From Desertivirga arenae (lineage in GTDB: Bacteria; Bacteroidota; Bacteroidia; Sphingobacteriales; Sphingobacteriaceae), in NCBI RefSeq assembly GCF_017355785.1, contig NZ_JAFEWE010000002.1:174618-238617 (forward strand): 64,000 nt of DNA, in the 5' to 3' direction. Every line of letters starts with the position of its first letter. Positions within the stretch are counted from its first letter, which is position 1. Below the pieces are notes generated by a model. It searched no databases, had not been told where the DNA came from, and saw only the letters and a list, made by a program, of their open reading frames with translations. Positions 8,726 through 16,522 of the stretch are shown here, one piece after another. A program made the position numbers and the translations under genes.

Positions 8726-10162
8726 ATGAAAGACATAGTAGGAAGCAGGTTTAGGTATAGGTGGATCTTAGCGACAGTTATTCTACTGTCGTCTATGGCC
8801 CTTATTGCTTTCAATTACTATTCTATCAAATTACTCGCCTCGGTACGTGCCTTAAGAAATGCTCAATTTGTGTATGTAAAAGCCCAAAAGAGCGCAATCA
8901 GAGGACTAAGTGTGTTTGTGTATAACCAGAGATCCGAATATTACGAGATTTTCAAGTCAAATATTTCAATTCCTATCGCCGACAGTTTGGCGCGGACAGG
9001 ATGGGAAAAGGGAAAATCTCATGACTTCGTTAAGAAAGCCTATTTAAAGGGTCAAAATTACCCTCATGATTTAGGCGATATTCTCTGGCTCTTTCAGAAT
9101 TTCTCACAGTTAAACTATTTCAAAACAGGATTCCATTACTGGCGATCATCCGACTACTACGTGGGGCAACTATGGATACTGGGAGAGAAAATTCACAGGG
9201 AAAGTACTACCCATCAGTTCTCGATTCAAAAAAAAGAAATATTTACGAAAGCTATCAACCAGGTTTGCAGAAATTTAGATGGGACAGAAGAAAAGTTTAG
9301 TGAAATGCTGGTTAATATTTCCAATAGCGTTTCCCGATGGTTACTGATTCTAAATATCATTTTTATTCTACTGGTATTTCTGAATGTGGGACTGTTTTTC
9401 AACAAGCTGATGAAGCAATTGAAGGATGCTCTTCAACAGATTGAAGCGCAGAATAAGGCCAAAGAGGAGTTTTTAAGCGTAGCTTCCCATGAGCTGAAAA
9501 GCCCTATCACCTTTATGAAGGCTTCTATTCAGATTCTTGAACGATTTGCTAAAAACACTCCTGAAACAAAGAAGATACACCCCTTTATTGTAAATTCAGG
9601 AAAGCAGGTAGATCGCCTCAATAACCTGGTGAAAGAACTTCTTGATGTTACGAAGATCCAAAGTGGCAGGTTGACATTAAACAAAGAAGAATTCGATATC
9701 GATGCGCTGATCCAGGAAGCAGTTGAAGAGAAAAAACAACTGCATACCCACTTTCTGCTGATCAAAAGCCTTGCTTCGGCAAAAGTATATGCAGATCCGA
9801 ATCGTATTTACCAGGTACTTGAAAATCTGCTGTCGAATGCCATGAAATACTCACAATCTGAGACCGAGATCGTGGTATGGTCAGAAATCCAGGGCGATAA
9901 AATTAAAGTGTGTATAAAAGATGAAGGCAAAGGAATACCTGAGGAAAATCAGGCCATGCTCTTCGACCGCTATTACCGGGTTGAAAGCACACAGCACACA
10001 GTCCAGGGACTCGGACTAGGTTTATACATCTGCAGCGAGATCATTAAAAGCCACGACGGAAAAATTGGAGTGGAAAGTAAGTCTGCTGAAGGAAGCACAT
10101 TTTGGTTTTGCCTGCCCCTGCTAAAAGCTGAATCTAAAATAGAAATTCCAATCGGAAAATAA
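8726..10162 (+). CDS. Membrane sensor histidine kinase
   Basis: 478 residues. TM1 is at ~12-35, followed by an extracytoplasmic sensor region (~36-200) of no recognised family and TM2 at ~204-227 (LLILNIIFILLVFLNVGLFF). HisKA has EFLSVASHELKSPITFMKAS with His255 as phosphoacceptor. HATPase_c shows the N box (ENLLSNAMKYS), G1 (KDEGKGIPEE) and G2 (GLGLGLYICSEII). No receiver domain and no adjacent response regulator, so its partner is encoded elsewhere. It is divergent from the ChrB/AraC regulator. The ligand is unknown. Confidence 0.93.
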   Translation: MKDIVGSRFRYRWILATVILLSSMALIAFNYYSIKLLASVRALRNAQFVYVKAQKSAIRGLSVFVYNQRSEYYEIFKSNISIPIADSLARTGWEKGKSHDFVKKAYLKGQNYPHDLGDILWLFQNFSQLNYFKTGFHYWRSSDYYVGQLWILGEKIHRESTTHQFSIQKKEIFTKAINQVCRNLDGTEEKFSEMLVNISNSVSRWLLILNIIFILLVFLNVGLFFNKLMKQLKDALQQIEAQNKAKEEFLSVASHELKSPITFMKASIQILERFAKNTPETKKIHPFIVNSGKQVDRLNNLVKELLDVTKIQSGRLTLNKEEFDIDALIQEAVEEKKQLHTHFLLIKSLASAKVYADPNRIYQVLENLLSNAMKYSQSETEIVVWSEIQGDKIKVCIKDEGKGIPEENQAMLFDRYYRVESTQHTVQGLGLGLYICSEIIKSHDGKIGVESKSAEGSTFWFCLPLLKAESKIEIPIGK

Positions 10163-10281
10163 TTCCCTTTTGACTAAAGGCACCCTCAGGATGTTCTCGA
10201 AAACATATTGAAAACATTATGCTTTGGCAGTAGTTAAAACTTAACATTTACTATTAAGTCTTGGCGACCAAAATTTAATGT

Positions 10282-11262
10282 ATGAAAGACAATAGCAGCA
10301 TTAAAGGAAAAACAATCGTAATTACAGGTGCATCCAGTGGAGCGGGTAAAGCAATTGCATTAGAGTTAGCGCAATACGGAACCAATCTTATACTTGCCTC
10401 CAGGAATGAAGAGGCTTTACAGGATGTGATCGGGGAATGTGTCGCTCTGGGTTCGGTTGCAATGGCTGTAACGGTTGATGTAACAGATCCAAAAGACTTA
10501 ATAAAGCTGGCCGATCAAGCCAAACAGTTCGGGAACAAAATAGATGTTTGGATAAACAACGCTGGCGTATTAGCGGTGGGTGATTTTGGACAGACGCCTA
10601 CCGAAGTTCACGAACAGGTGATTAAAATTAACCTTTTAGGTTATATGTATGGAGCTCATGCCGTACTCCCTTACTTCAAAGAGCAAGGCAAAGGCATCTT
10701 GATTAATAATATTTCGGTTGGCGGTTTCCTACCGGTTCCCTTCGGGGCTAGTTATTCAGCCAGCAAATTCGGTTTGAAAGGTTTTTCTTCTGCGCTCAAA
10801 GCAGAGTTAAGTTCTTTCGCTAATATTCATGTTTGCGATCTTTACCCGGCTTTTCTGGATACGCCAGGAATTCAGCATGCTGCGAATTATACAGGGAAAG
10901 CTTTACGTCCCGCACCTCCCGTATATGATCCTAACCGGTTGGCACTTGCTGTCGCATCTTTAATCGAACGTCCAAAACCTGAATTACATATAGGTAGTGC
11001 CAGCACGATGCTTTGGCTTGCCTGTAAACTATTCCCCTCCCTAACGAGAGGTGCTACAAAAAAATTTATAGACGTCTATCTAAAAAATGCGGAACCCACG
11101 CCCAGCACTAATGGTAATCTGTTCAATACTGTAAATTACGGCACAGCTATTCATGGAGGATGGGGGATGCCAGGTAAACCAAAAGCTCACCGCAAATTTA
11201 TTGCAGCCGGTCTGCTTTTGGCAACAGCAGGAATCCTGCTGAAGTCTATTAGCAAGGGATAG
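10282..11262 (+). CDS. SDR family oxidoreductase with a hydrophobic C-terminus
   Basis: 326 residues. The Rossmann NAD(P)-binding motif TGASSGAG is at 15-22, followed by NNAGVLAVGDFG and the catalytic YSASKFG (Tyr-x-x-x-Lys). After ~240 residues of SDR core there is an extension ending in a hydrophobic stretch (FIAAGLLLATAGILLKSI, ~303-322) that may anchor the protein to the membrane. Substrate unknown. It stands alone; a weak hairpin with a TTATATT tail follows at 11292-11306. Confidence 0.92.
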   Translation: MKDNSSIKGKTIVITGASSGAGKAIALELAQYGTNLILASRNEEALQDVIGECVALGSVAMAVTVDVTDPKDLIKLADQAKQFGNKIDVWINNAGVLAVGDFGQTPTEVHEQVIKINLLGYMYGAHAVLPYFKEQGKGILINNISVGGFLPVPFGASYSASKFGLKGFSSALKAELSSFANIHVCDLYPAFLDTPGIQHAANYTGKALRPAPPVYDPNRLALAVASLIERPKPELHIGSASTMLWLACKLFPSLTRGATKKFIDVYLKNAEPTPSTNGNLFNTVNYGTAIHGGWGMPGKPKAHRKFIAAGLLLATAGILLKSISKG

Positions 11263-11466
11263 ACTAAAGATGCTAAAGTCTCCAGAAAAAGAACCGAAAG
11301 GCGGTTTTATATTCAGTATTTAATCTACTCTTTAAGGTTTTTCACGAAGCTCCGTTGTTTCTTTAAAAGCCATAAAGAACCGCAGGGTTGATTTATCTCT
11401 CCGTTCTTACTTTTGCTCCTGAAGGTTTTATATCTTAGCCAGACGCATAGTAATCAATTTAAAATC

Positions 11467-12768
11467 GTGAAAAAGGCCCTTCTAGCTCTCCTTACTATTC
11501 TTTCAAGCTTGTGTGCTGTTGCACAGAATTACCCTTATCAAAGTGATGTTTTATGGGTAACTACTCCAAACCATACAAATTGGCTCTACAAGTTGAATGA
11601 AGAAGCTAAAATCGAGGTTTCCCTATATGAATATGGTATTCTTAAGGATGGAATTGACATAACCTACAGCATAGGACCAGAGCTAATGCCTGTAGAGAAA
11701 AACGGAAAAGTGAGGCTCAAAGACGGGAAGACGCTGATCTCCTTAGGATCTCTTAGTCAACCGGGATTTAAGGATTGTCAGCTAGTAGTGAACATCAAGG
11801 GAGAGGAATACAGACATCATATAAAGGTGGGCTTCGAGCCAGAAAAGCTAAGTTCCTTCACAAAATTACCTTCTGATTTTTCGGAATTCTGGACCAACTC
11901 AAAGGAAGAGGCAGCGAAATGTCCGGTTGAAATATCCAGGAGTTTTGTTCCTCAGTATTCTACCGACAAGGTAAACTGTTACCTGGTAAAATTACAGGCT
12001 TTCAAAAAAGGGAACTATGTTTACGGTTACCTTACGATGCCGAAAAAAGAAGGCAAGTATCCTGTTGTATTTTCTCCCCCGGGTGCAGGGATCAAGCCAA
12101 TGAACCCCTTGAAAGACTTTTTCTACGCCGAAAATGGCTGCATCCGCTTTGATATGGAAATACATGGGATCCGGCCCGACCTTAGTGATTCTACTTACCA
12201 GGAAATAAGCAGATCCTTTGGGAACGGAAATAACAGTTACCTGGTTAATGGAATAGCAAACAGGGATACTTACTACATGAAGAAAGTGTACCTGTCATGC
12301 CTTCGGGTAATTGATTACCTAACGTCTCTTCCTCAATGGGACGGAAAAAACGTTATTGCACAAGGTGGAAGTCAGGGAGGAGCATTGGCCATTGTTGCCA
12401 CAGGCCTTGATCACAGGATCACCGCTTGTTCTGCAAATCATCCCGCACTCAGCGACATGGCCGGATACAAGGCAGGAAGAGCAGGTGGCTATCCTCACTT
12501 ATTTAAAAATTTTCAAGGTACAGATACGCCGGAAGTTTTAAAGACCCTGGAATATTACGATGTAGTTAATTTTGCTAAGCAGATCAGAGTACCTACGTTT
12601 ATGACCTGGGGTTATAATGATAATGTTTGTCCTCCTACTACCAGTTATATTGTCTATAATAGTTTAAACACAAAAAAAGAATCCCTGATCACTCCGGTTA
12701 ATGAACATTGGATTTCAACGCACACGCGTCATCTTATTCTGGATTGGATAAAGCGGAACCTGCGTTAA
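11467..12768 (+). CDS. Secreted acetylxylan esterase/CE7-like alpha/beta hydrolase
   Basis: 433 residues from a GTG start chosen because a clean signal peptide follows (VKKALLALLTILSSLCAVAQ); an in-frame TTG at 11413 would bury it. A beta-rich N-terminal domain (~20-140) precedes an alpha/beta hydrolase domain of the AXE1/CE7 type. The catalytic triad can be placed: Ser302 in GGSQGG, Asp385 in GYNDNVCPP and His414 in NEHW. Likely deacetylates carbohydrates in the periplasm or outside the cell. The two GH2 genes at 16.5-22.8 kb are possible partners, but they are on the other strand and not adjacent. Confidence 0.88.
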   Translation: MKKALLALLTILSSLCAVAQNYPYQSDVLWVTTPNHTNWLYKLNEEAKIEVSLYEYGILKDGIDITYSIGPELMPVEKNGKVRLKDGKTLISLGSLSQPGFKDCQLVVNIKGEEYRHHIKVGFEPEKLSSFTKLPSDFSEFWTNSKEEAAKCPVEISRSFVPQYSTDKVNCYLVKLQAFKKGNYVYGYLTMPKKEGKYPVVFSPPGAGIKPMNPLKDFFYAENGCIRFDMEIHGIRPDLSDSTYQEISRSFGNGNNSYLVNGIANRDTYYMKKVYLSCLRVIDYLTSLPQWDGKNVIAQGGSQGGALAIVATGLDHRITACSANHPALSDMAGYKAGRAGGYPHLFKNFQGTDTPEVLKTLEYYDVVNFAKQIRVPTFMTWGYNDNVCPPTTSYIVYNSLNTKKESLITPVNEHWISTHTRHLILDWIKRNLR

Positions 12769-13146
12769 AACTCCCGCCTCCACAACCCGCTGAACTACGC
12801 GGAAAATTAGCTATAAGGGACCTGAAGCTGGATGTAAACCTGAGGGCGATCCAGGCTGTGCTGAACCCTGTTTATGTAATGGCACAATGGTTCCTTCTGG
12901 CAGTTTCAGGCCTAACGCTTCCTTATTTTATGAAGGTTCCTTTCCTTTCCTTTCCTTTCCTTTCCTTTCGGACCCCGCCTGGCTTGCAATCCGCCTAGTA
13001 GTATCATTCTTGCTTAGCGGATGGGCGGAGCATTTCTGATGGCAACGAAACGCTTTGCCGAATATAGGTTTAGCGATAATCCGGAACAAGGAAGTCTTTA
13101 TCCTAATTCTTCCAATTACTGTTATGGTTCTTTGCTGAACAAATAG
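12769..13146 (+). pseudogene. Remnant of a UbiA-family prenyltransferase-like gene
   Basis: Three reading frames must be joined to recover a protein. 12769-12960 gives LDVNLRAIQAVLNPVYVMAQ and a membrane-like stretch ending LTLPYFMKVP. From 12968 in another frame comes DPAWLAIRLVVSFLLSGW. From 13024 in the third frame comes GGAFLMATKRFAEYRFSDNP. The last block is typical of the UbiA subfamily with KRFAEYR. The second shift is explained by loss of one G near 13023-13025. The first falls at a TTTCC tandem tract (12937-12969). No start codon or N-terminal half is present. Family call is by pattern recognition. Confidence 0.6.
12937..12969. repeat. Pentanucleotide microsatellite (TTTCC, ~6.6 copies)
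   Basis: 33 nt of uninterrupted period-5 sequence: TTCC, five full TTTCC units, then TTTC. It sits inside the UbiA-like remnant where the frame is lost. Such tracts change copy number by slippage, and a non-triplet unit shifts the reading frame. Confidence 0.95.
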
Positions 13147-13281
13147 TACTGAACATCAAACTCTGCAAAAGTTATAACCGCATCGGGTTATTTATACTTA
13201 TCTCATTAAGGATTTTTACCCTATTTTAAATTAAGCTAAACCTTAAGATGATTCGCTCTTTTAGTCTTATAAATCAAGCAG

Positions 13282-15144
13282 ATGCAAACACGTAAACAGA
13301 GGTTTAGTAAAGCAGGGTGTGTTGCAGCTTTGGTGCTCTCACTCCTTATTATATCGGTGATCTTGTACCTTACAAGGAAACCAGGAACAGAACCGTTGTC
13401 AAAGATCGGGAAGAAGGTTAGGGAGCGGGTATTACCTGATATAAAACAAGCTCTTGAAGATAAAGTTAAGGATATGATAGTAGAAGCCAGTGACAGCCTT
13501 TACCATGTCCAGTATTCTAAATTCAAAATCAGCATCGACTCCGGCTACCTACAGGTTAAAGATTTGGAAATCCTGCCAGACCAAAAGGTGCTCAACAAAC
13601 TGATAGCCGAGAAGCGGGCCCCGAATAATGTCTTTAGAATTCGTGTTCCGGTTGTTTCAATGCGAGGAATTGGATTCAAGAAAACCGGATCAGGACAACG
13701 TTTCAGTGTTACCGAAATTTATGCACATAGCCCTTCCGTGTCAATTATTAACAGGCTTCGATCCTACAACAATGATCCGTCTGATCCATCAAATTTGTAT
13801 AAAGCTTTCCGGGCTCTCTTTAACAGGATGTATGTAGCCAGGACCAGAATTAACAATCTCGATTTTAAATACATCAACAACAACCGGGATGTGGTGGATC
13901 ATTTAAAAAATGTAGATCTCCTGATAACAGGCTTCCGAAGCAGTCCTGCTACAAACGCAAGCGGCAAGGGACGGACCAATCTGCATCTGGATTACTTTCG
14001 AATGCGTACTCCTGATAGATACTACCATATTGTGGTCAGGAACCTGGATCTAATACCAGCTAATAAATCCCTGATTATGGGCCATGCGTCTGTAATTCCT
14101 CTTTACAGCAAAGCACGCTTTCATCAGGTGGCGGGCTTTGCGAAAGATCGCTATCATTGGGAGTTTAACCAAATCGTATGGACAGGGATAGACGTAGACC
14201 AGTTCATTAAAACTCAGCAGTTGTTTGTAGGTAAACAAACTATCCGAAGCTCATGGATGGAAATCTATACCAACTATAACTACGCGCTAAAAGAAAAGCC
14301 AAGACGTAATGCTTATCCCCAGGAAAAGTTCCAGACGATCGCCTTCGACCTCACATTTAAAAGAACCAATATTTTACGCGGAAGTATTCTTTACAGGATA
14401 CTTGCGAAGGAAACAGACAGTGTTTCAACGCTCGAATTAACAGAGTCAAGTACTACAATAAATAATCTCACTAATAACACTTCCATAAAAAAAAGACATC
14501 CCAATACTACTGTTCACTCCACAATGAAAGTGATGAATGCTGGAGTAATGGAATCCTGGTACACTTTCAGCTTAAAAGATAAAGCGGGTGGCTTTACTTC
14601 CTATTCAGTACTCGGACCTATGAATGCTAAGGATTTCAATATCCTTTCACGCCCTCTGGCTAAAATTGAGGTCCGCAAAGGGAGGATCAACAAGCTGGAA
14701 ACCTATTTAAAAATGAATGAATACACCGGGCGAGGCTATGTGAATTTCTATTACTCGGATATGAAAGTTGCCTTTCTTGAACAAGATAAAGGTAAGGATA
14801 CGCTCGACCGGAAGAGCTTTTTATCTTTTGTATCCAACTTAGTGCTACCGAATGATAATCCACGTAAAAACGGCGAGTTTAAAAAAGGACTGGTCAACGT
14901 GAAACGGGAAAACTGGCAATCATTCTTCAAAATACAGCTGGATGCCACTCTCGATGGTATGTCATCAGCTATGATGGGGGTGTATCAAAGAGAAAAAGGC
15001 GCCGATAAAAATATTATCCTGAATACCGCGAAGGCTATTGCCGGATCGAACCGGGAAGATAAAGAAACGAGAAACCAAGAACGACGTGAAGAACGTGAAA
15101 AGCGGAGAGAGGATCGGAAAAAGAAGAAAAAGAATGAGAATTAA
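13282..15144 (+). CDS. AsmA/DUF748-like envelope protein of unknown function
   Basis: 620 residues. One N-terminal TM helix (~10-30, VAALVLSLLIISVILYL) follows a basic head (MQTRKQRF), so the bulk should be periplasmic. The body is beta-strand rich with AsmA-like phrasing (SDSLYHVQYSKFKISIDSGY, LQVKDLEILPD), and the C-terminus is a highly charged Arg/Lys/Glu tail (QERREEREKRREDRKKKKKN). I do not recognise a catalytic motif. AsmA-like proteins are linked to lipid transport between membranes, but that role is inference. The stop overlaps the next gene by 11 nt. Confidence 0.8.
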   Translation: MQTRKQRFSKAGCVAALVLSLLIISVILYLTRKPGTEPLSKIGKKVRERVLPDIKQALEDKVKDMIVEASDSLYHVQYSKFKISIDSGYLQVKDLEILPDQKVLNKLIAEKRAPNNVFRIRVPVVSMRGIGFKKTGSGQRFSVTEIYAHSPSVSIINRLRSYNNDPSDPSNLYKAFRALFNRMYVARTRINNLDFKYINNNRDVVDHLKNVDLLITGFRSSPATNASGKGRTNLHLDYFRMRTPDRYYHIVVRNLDLIPANKSLIMGHASVIPLYSKARFHQVAGFAKDRYHWEFNQIVWTGIDVDQFIKTQQLFVGKQTIRSSWMEIYTNYNYALKEKPRRNAYPQEKFQTIAFDLTFKRTNILRGSILYRILAKETDSVSTLELTESSTTINNLTNNTSIKKRHPNTTVHSTMKVMNAGVMESWYTFSLKDKAGGFTSYSVLGPMNAKDFNILSRPLAKIEVRKGRINKLETYLKMNEYTGRGYVNFYYSDMKVAFLEQDKGKDTLDRKSFLSFVSNLVLPNDNPRKNGEFKKGLVNVKRENWQSFFKIQLDATLDGMSSAMMGVYQREKGADKNIILNTAKAIAGSNREDKETRNQERREEREKRREDRKKKKKNEN

Positions 15145-15613
15145 AGAAGTTTTATTATCAAGCATAGCAGCAACGTCAATTATGACGGCTTTTAGCTATC
15201 TGGCTAGCGAAAGAAAAAAAGAGAATTATCGCGAACCTTTATTACTCGCCGGCTTAATAAACAGTCTTACAACATATCGCGGATCCCGCAAGCGACTGGA
15301 ACCTTGTGGATGGCTGCTGCATTACAGTATGGGGGCAGCATGGTCACCCATTGAATATCTTTTCCTTCGACAGAAGCGGGGCAAGTCGGATGTAAAAGAT
15401 TCTGCAGCATTCGGAATTTTTGGAGGTGTATGCGGACTATTGATCTGGGATCTGATGTTCAAAGTTACAAAGTACTCTCCTGACACCAACAAACGTCGTT
15501 TTTACGTTCATTTAGTGCTGGCCCATGTCATCTACGGCATTGCTTTACAACAGGTGATGAAAGCTCAAATCAGGTTTCAAGAGGACCGGAAACCCAGGTT
15601 TTTGCTTCCTTAA
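15134..15613 (+). CDS. Small membrane protein of unknown function
   Basis: 159 residues, start ATG 15134 overlapping the previous stop, so translationally coupled. Hydrophobic segments occur near residues 7-22 (LLSSIAATSIMTAFSYL), 60-78, 95-115 (AAFGIFGGVCGLLIWDLMF) and 125-145 (VHLVLAHVIYGIALQQV), suggesting four TM helices. No enzyme motif seen. Its 3' end overlaps the convergent STAS-like gene by 44 nt. Confidence 0.75.
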   Translation: MRIKEVLLSSIAATSIMTAFSYLASERKKENYREPLLLAGLINSLTTYRGSRKRLEPCGWLLHYSMGAAWSPIEYLFLRQKRGKSDVKDSAAFGIFGGVCGLLIWDLMFKVTKYSPDTNKRRFYVHLVLAHVIYGIALQQVMKAQIRFQEDRKPRFLLP

Positions 15614-15944
15614 ATCTTCCTAGCGGATATGTTTTAATAACACCAGGCACCAACAAACTGAGCGTTTCATATGCCATACGCAGCCATCGCTCGTCGCTCA
15701 CAATGGCCATTCTTTTCCATTTGCTGAAATGCTGAAAACTGATTTTCACATAATTGAAGAAAGCTCCAATGCTGTAGTTATCCATATCCGTTTCAAGGCG
15801 TACAATAAAGTTAATCATCCCAAACTCCTCAGCAACCTCGTTAACCCTTTGCATTATGATTTCGGTATATTCTTCTTTACTTATAGCTCCTGATGCTTTA
15901 TACGCAACTACATGTTCCGGAAAATCTTCTAATAATTCAACCAT
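15570..15944 (-). CDS. STAS/SEC14 (SpoIIAA-like) domain protein
   Basis: 124 residues from the ATG at 15944 (MVELLEDFPEHVVAYKASGA), which matches the usual start of SpoIIAA-like proteins; upstream in-frame codons do not. The order of strands and helices (VVAYKASGAISKEEYTEI, NFIVRLETDMDNY, RMAIVSDERWLRMAYETL, KTYPLGRFKEAKTWV) fits the STAS fold. Function unknown. The last 44 nt overlap the convergent gene at 15134-15613. Confidence 0.8.
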   Translation of the reverse strand: MVELLEDFPEHVVAYKASGAISKEEYTEIIMQRVNEVAEEFGMINFIVRLETDMDNYSIGAFFNYVKISFQHFSKWKRMAIVSDERWLRMAYETLSLLVPGVIKTYPLGRFKEAKTWVSGPLET

Positions 15945-16056
15945 ATTGGATAGCACGAAAATTCTGTGCCAGAAAGAATTAAAATGCAAAATTCTATGCC
16001 CGAAGAATTCCGATTGATCCGTTTTAGACGATATGGACTAAAATAATAACGAAAAA

Positions 16057-16082
16057 AGCCCTTAATCATATAATTAAGGGCT
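16057..16082 (-). terminator. Terminator of tRNA-Pro
   Basis: Perfect 10-bp stem AGCCCTTAAT/ATTAAGGGCT with a 6-nt loop, followed on the minus strand by TTTTTTCG. It lies 28 nt beyond the 3' end of the tRNA. Confidence 0.85.
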
Positions 16083-16109
16083 CTTTGACGAGATTTGAAT
16101 CTCTTTAAG

Positions 16110-16183
16110 TCGGGGTGGCAGGATTCGAACCTACGACCTCCACATCCCAAATGTGGCGCGATACCGGGCTACGCTACACCCCG
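16110..16183 (-). tRNA. tRNA-Pro (anticodon UGG)
   Basis: 74 nt on the minus strand with a 7-bp acceptor stem CGGGGTG/CACCCCG and discriminator A. The anticodon arm CCACA-TTTGGGA-TGTGG gives anticodon TGG at positions 34-36. The T arm contains GGTTCGAATCC. CCA is not encoded (CTT follows), as is usual in Bacteroidota. Confidence 0.97.
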
Positions 16184-16291
16184 AAATGGTTATTTTAATT
16201 AGAATTAAAATTGGGAATCTAACTAAAAACGCTTTCAAAATGACCTTGTGAATGATTAACATTCTTTTTAGCCCTTCTGCTAAGCGTGGTG

Positions 16292-16321
16292 CAAATATAG
16301 GAAAAATCCTCTTCTAACAAA
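16292..16321 (-). promoter_or_regulatory. Consensus Bacteroidota promoter for tRNA-Pro
   Basis: On the minus strand TTTG (16321-16318), an 18-nt spacer and TATATTTG (16299-16292) match the -33/-7 consensus TTTG-N19-TAnnTTTG. It points to the tRNA 109 nt downstream. No other gene lies between. Confidence 0.7.
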
Positions 16322-16473
16322 CAACAAAGCTAAAATTCCTGAAATTTGTAGAAAGAATCGTCTAAACAACTAATAAACAGTTAATTTATTTTGCAAGTTA
16401 AGAAACCGCCGCCTTCTTTCCTCGATCTGATTCTTCCCAAAACAGGAATGAAAGGTAAGCGGCAATAAAAGAG

Positions 16474-16494
16474 GGCGCAACAAATTGCTGCGCC
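16474..16494 (-). terminator. Terminator after the first GH2 gene
   Basis: 6-bp GC stem GGCGCA/TGCGCC around a short loop, followed on the minus strand by CTCTTTTATT. It lies 28 nt after the GH2 stop. Confidence 0.65.
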
Positions 16495-16522
16495 TGTACA
16501 AATGCCCTTAATTAAACCTTTA

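Larger units (their letters stand above)
16184..16522. other. Intergenic region between tRNA-Pro and the first GH2 gene
   Basis: 339 nt without a gene. It holds the tRNA promoter (16292-16321) and, near the other end, the terminator of the GH2 gene (16474-16494). The middle (16325-16470) shows nothing I can support. Confidence 0.7.

Noticed and set aside
12937-12969. Possible CRISPR or tandem-repeat array
   Set aside because: The unit is 5 nt with no spacers; a microsatellite. No direct repeats of 24-40 nt with spacers were seen elsewhere.
12708-12998. 96-codon frame after the CE7 gene
   Set aside because: It overlaps the end of the esterase gene, runs into the TTTCC tract and stops. It is better read as the first part of the UbiA-like remnant.
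16110-16183. tRNA as an integration site for a mobile element
   Set aside because: No integrase gene or direct repeat of the tRNA 3' end was seen on either side.
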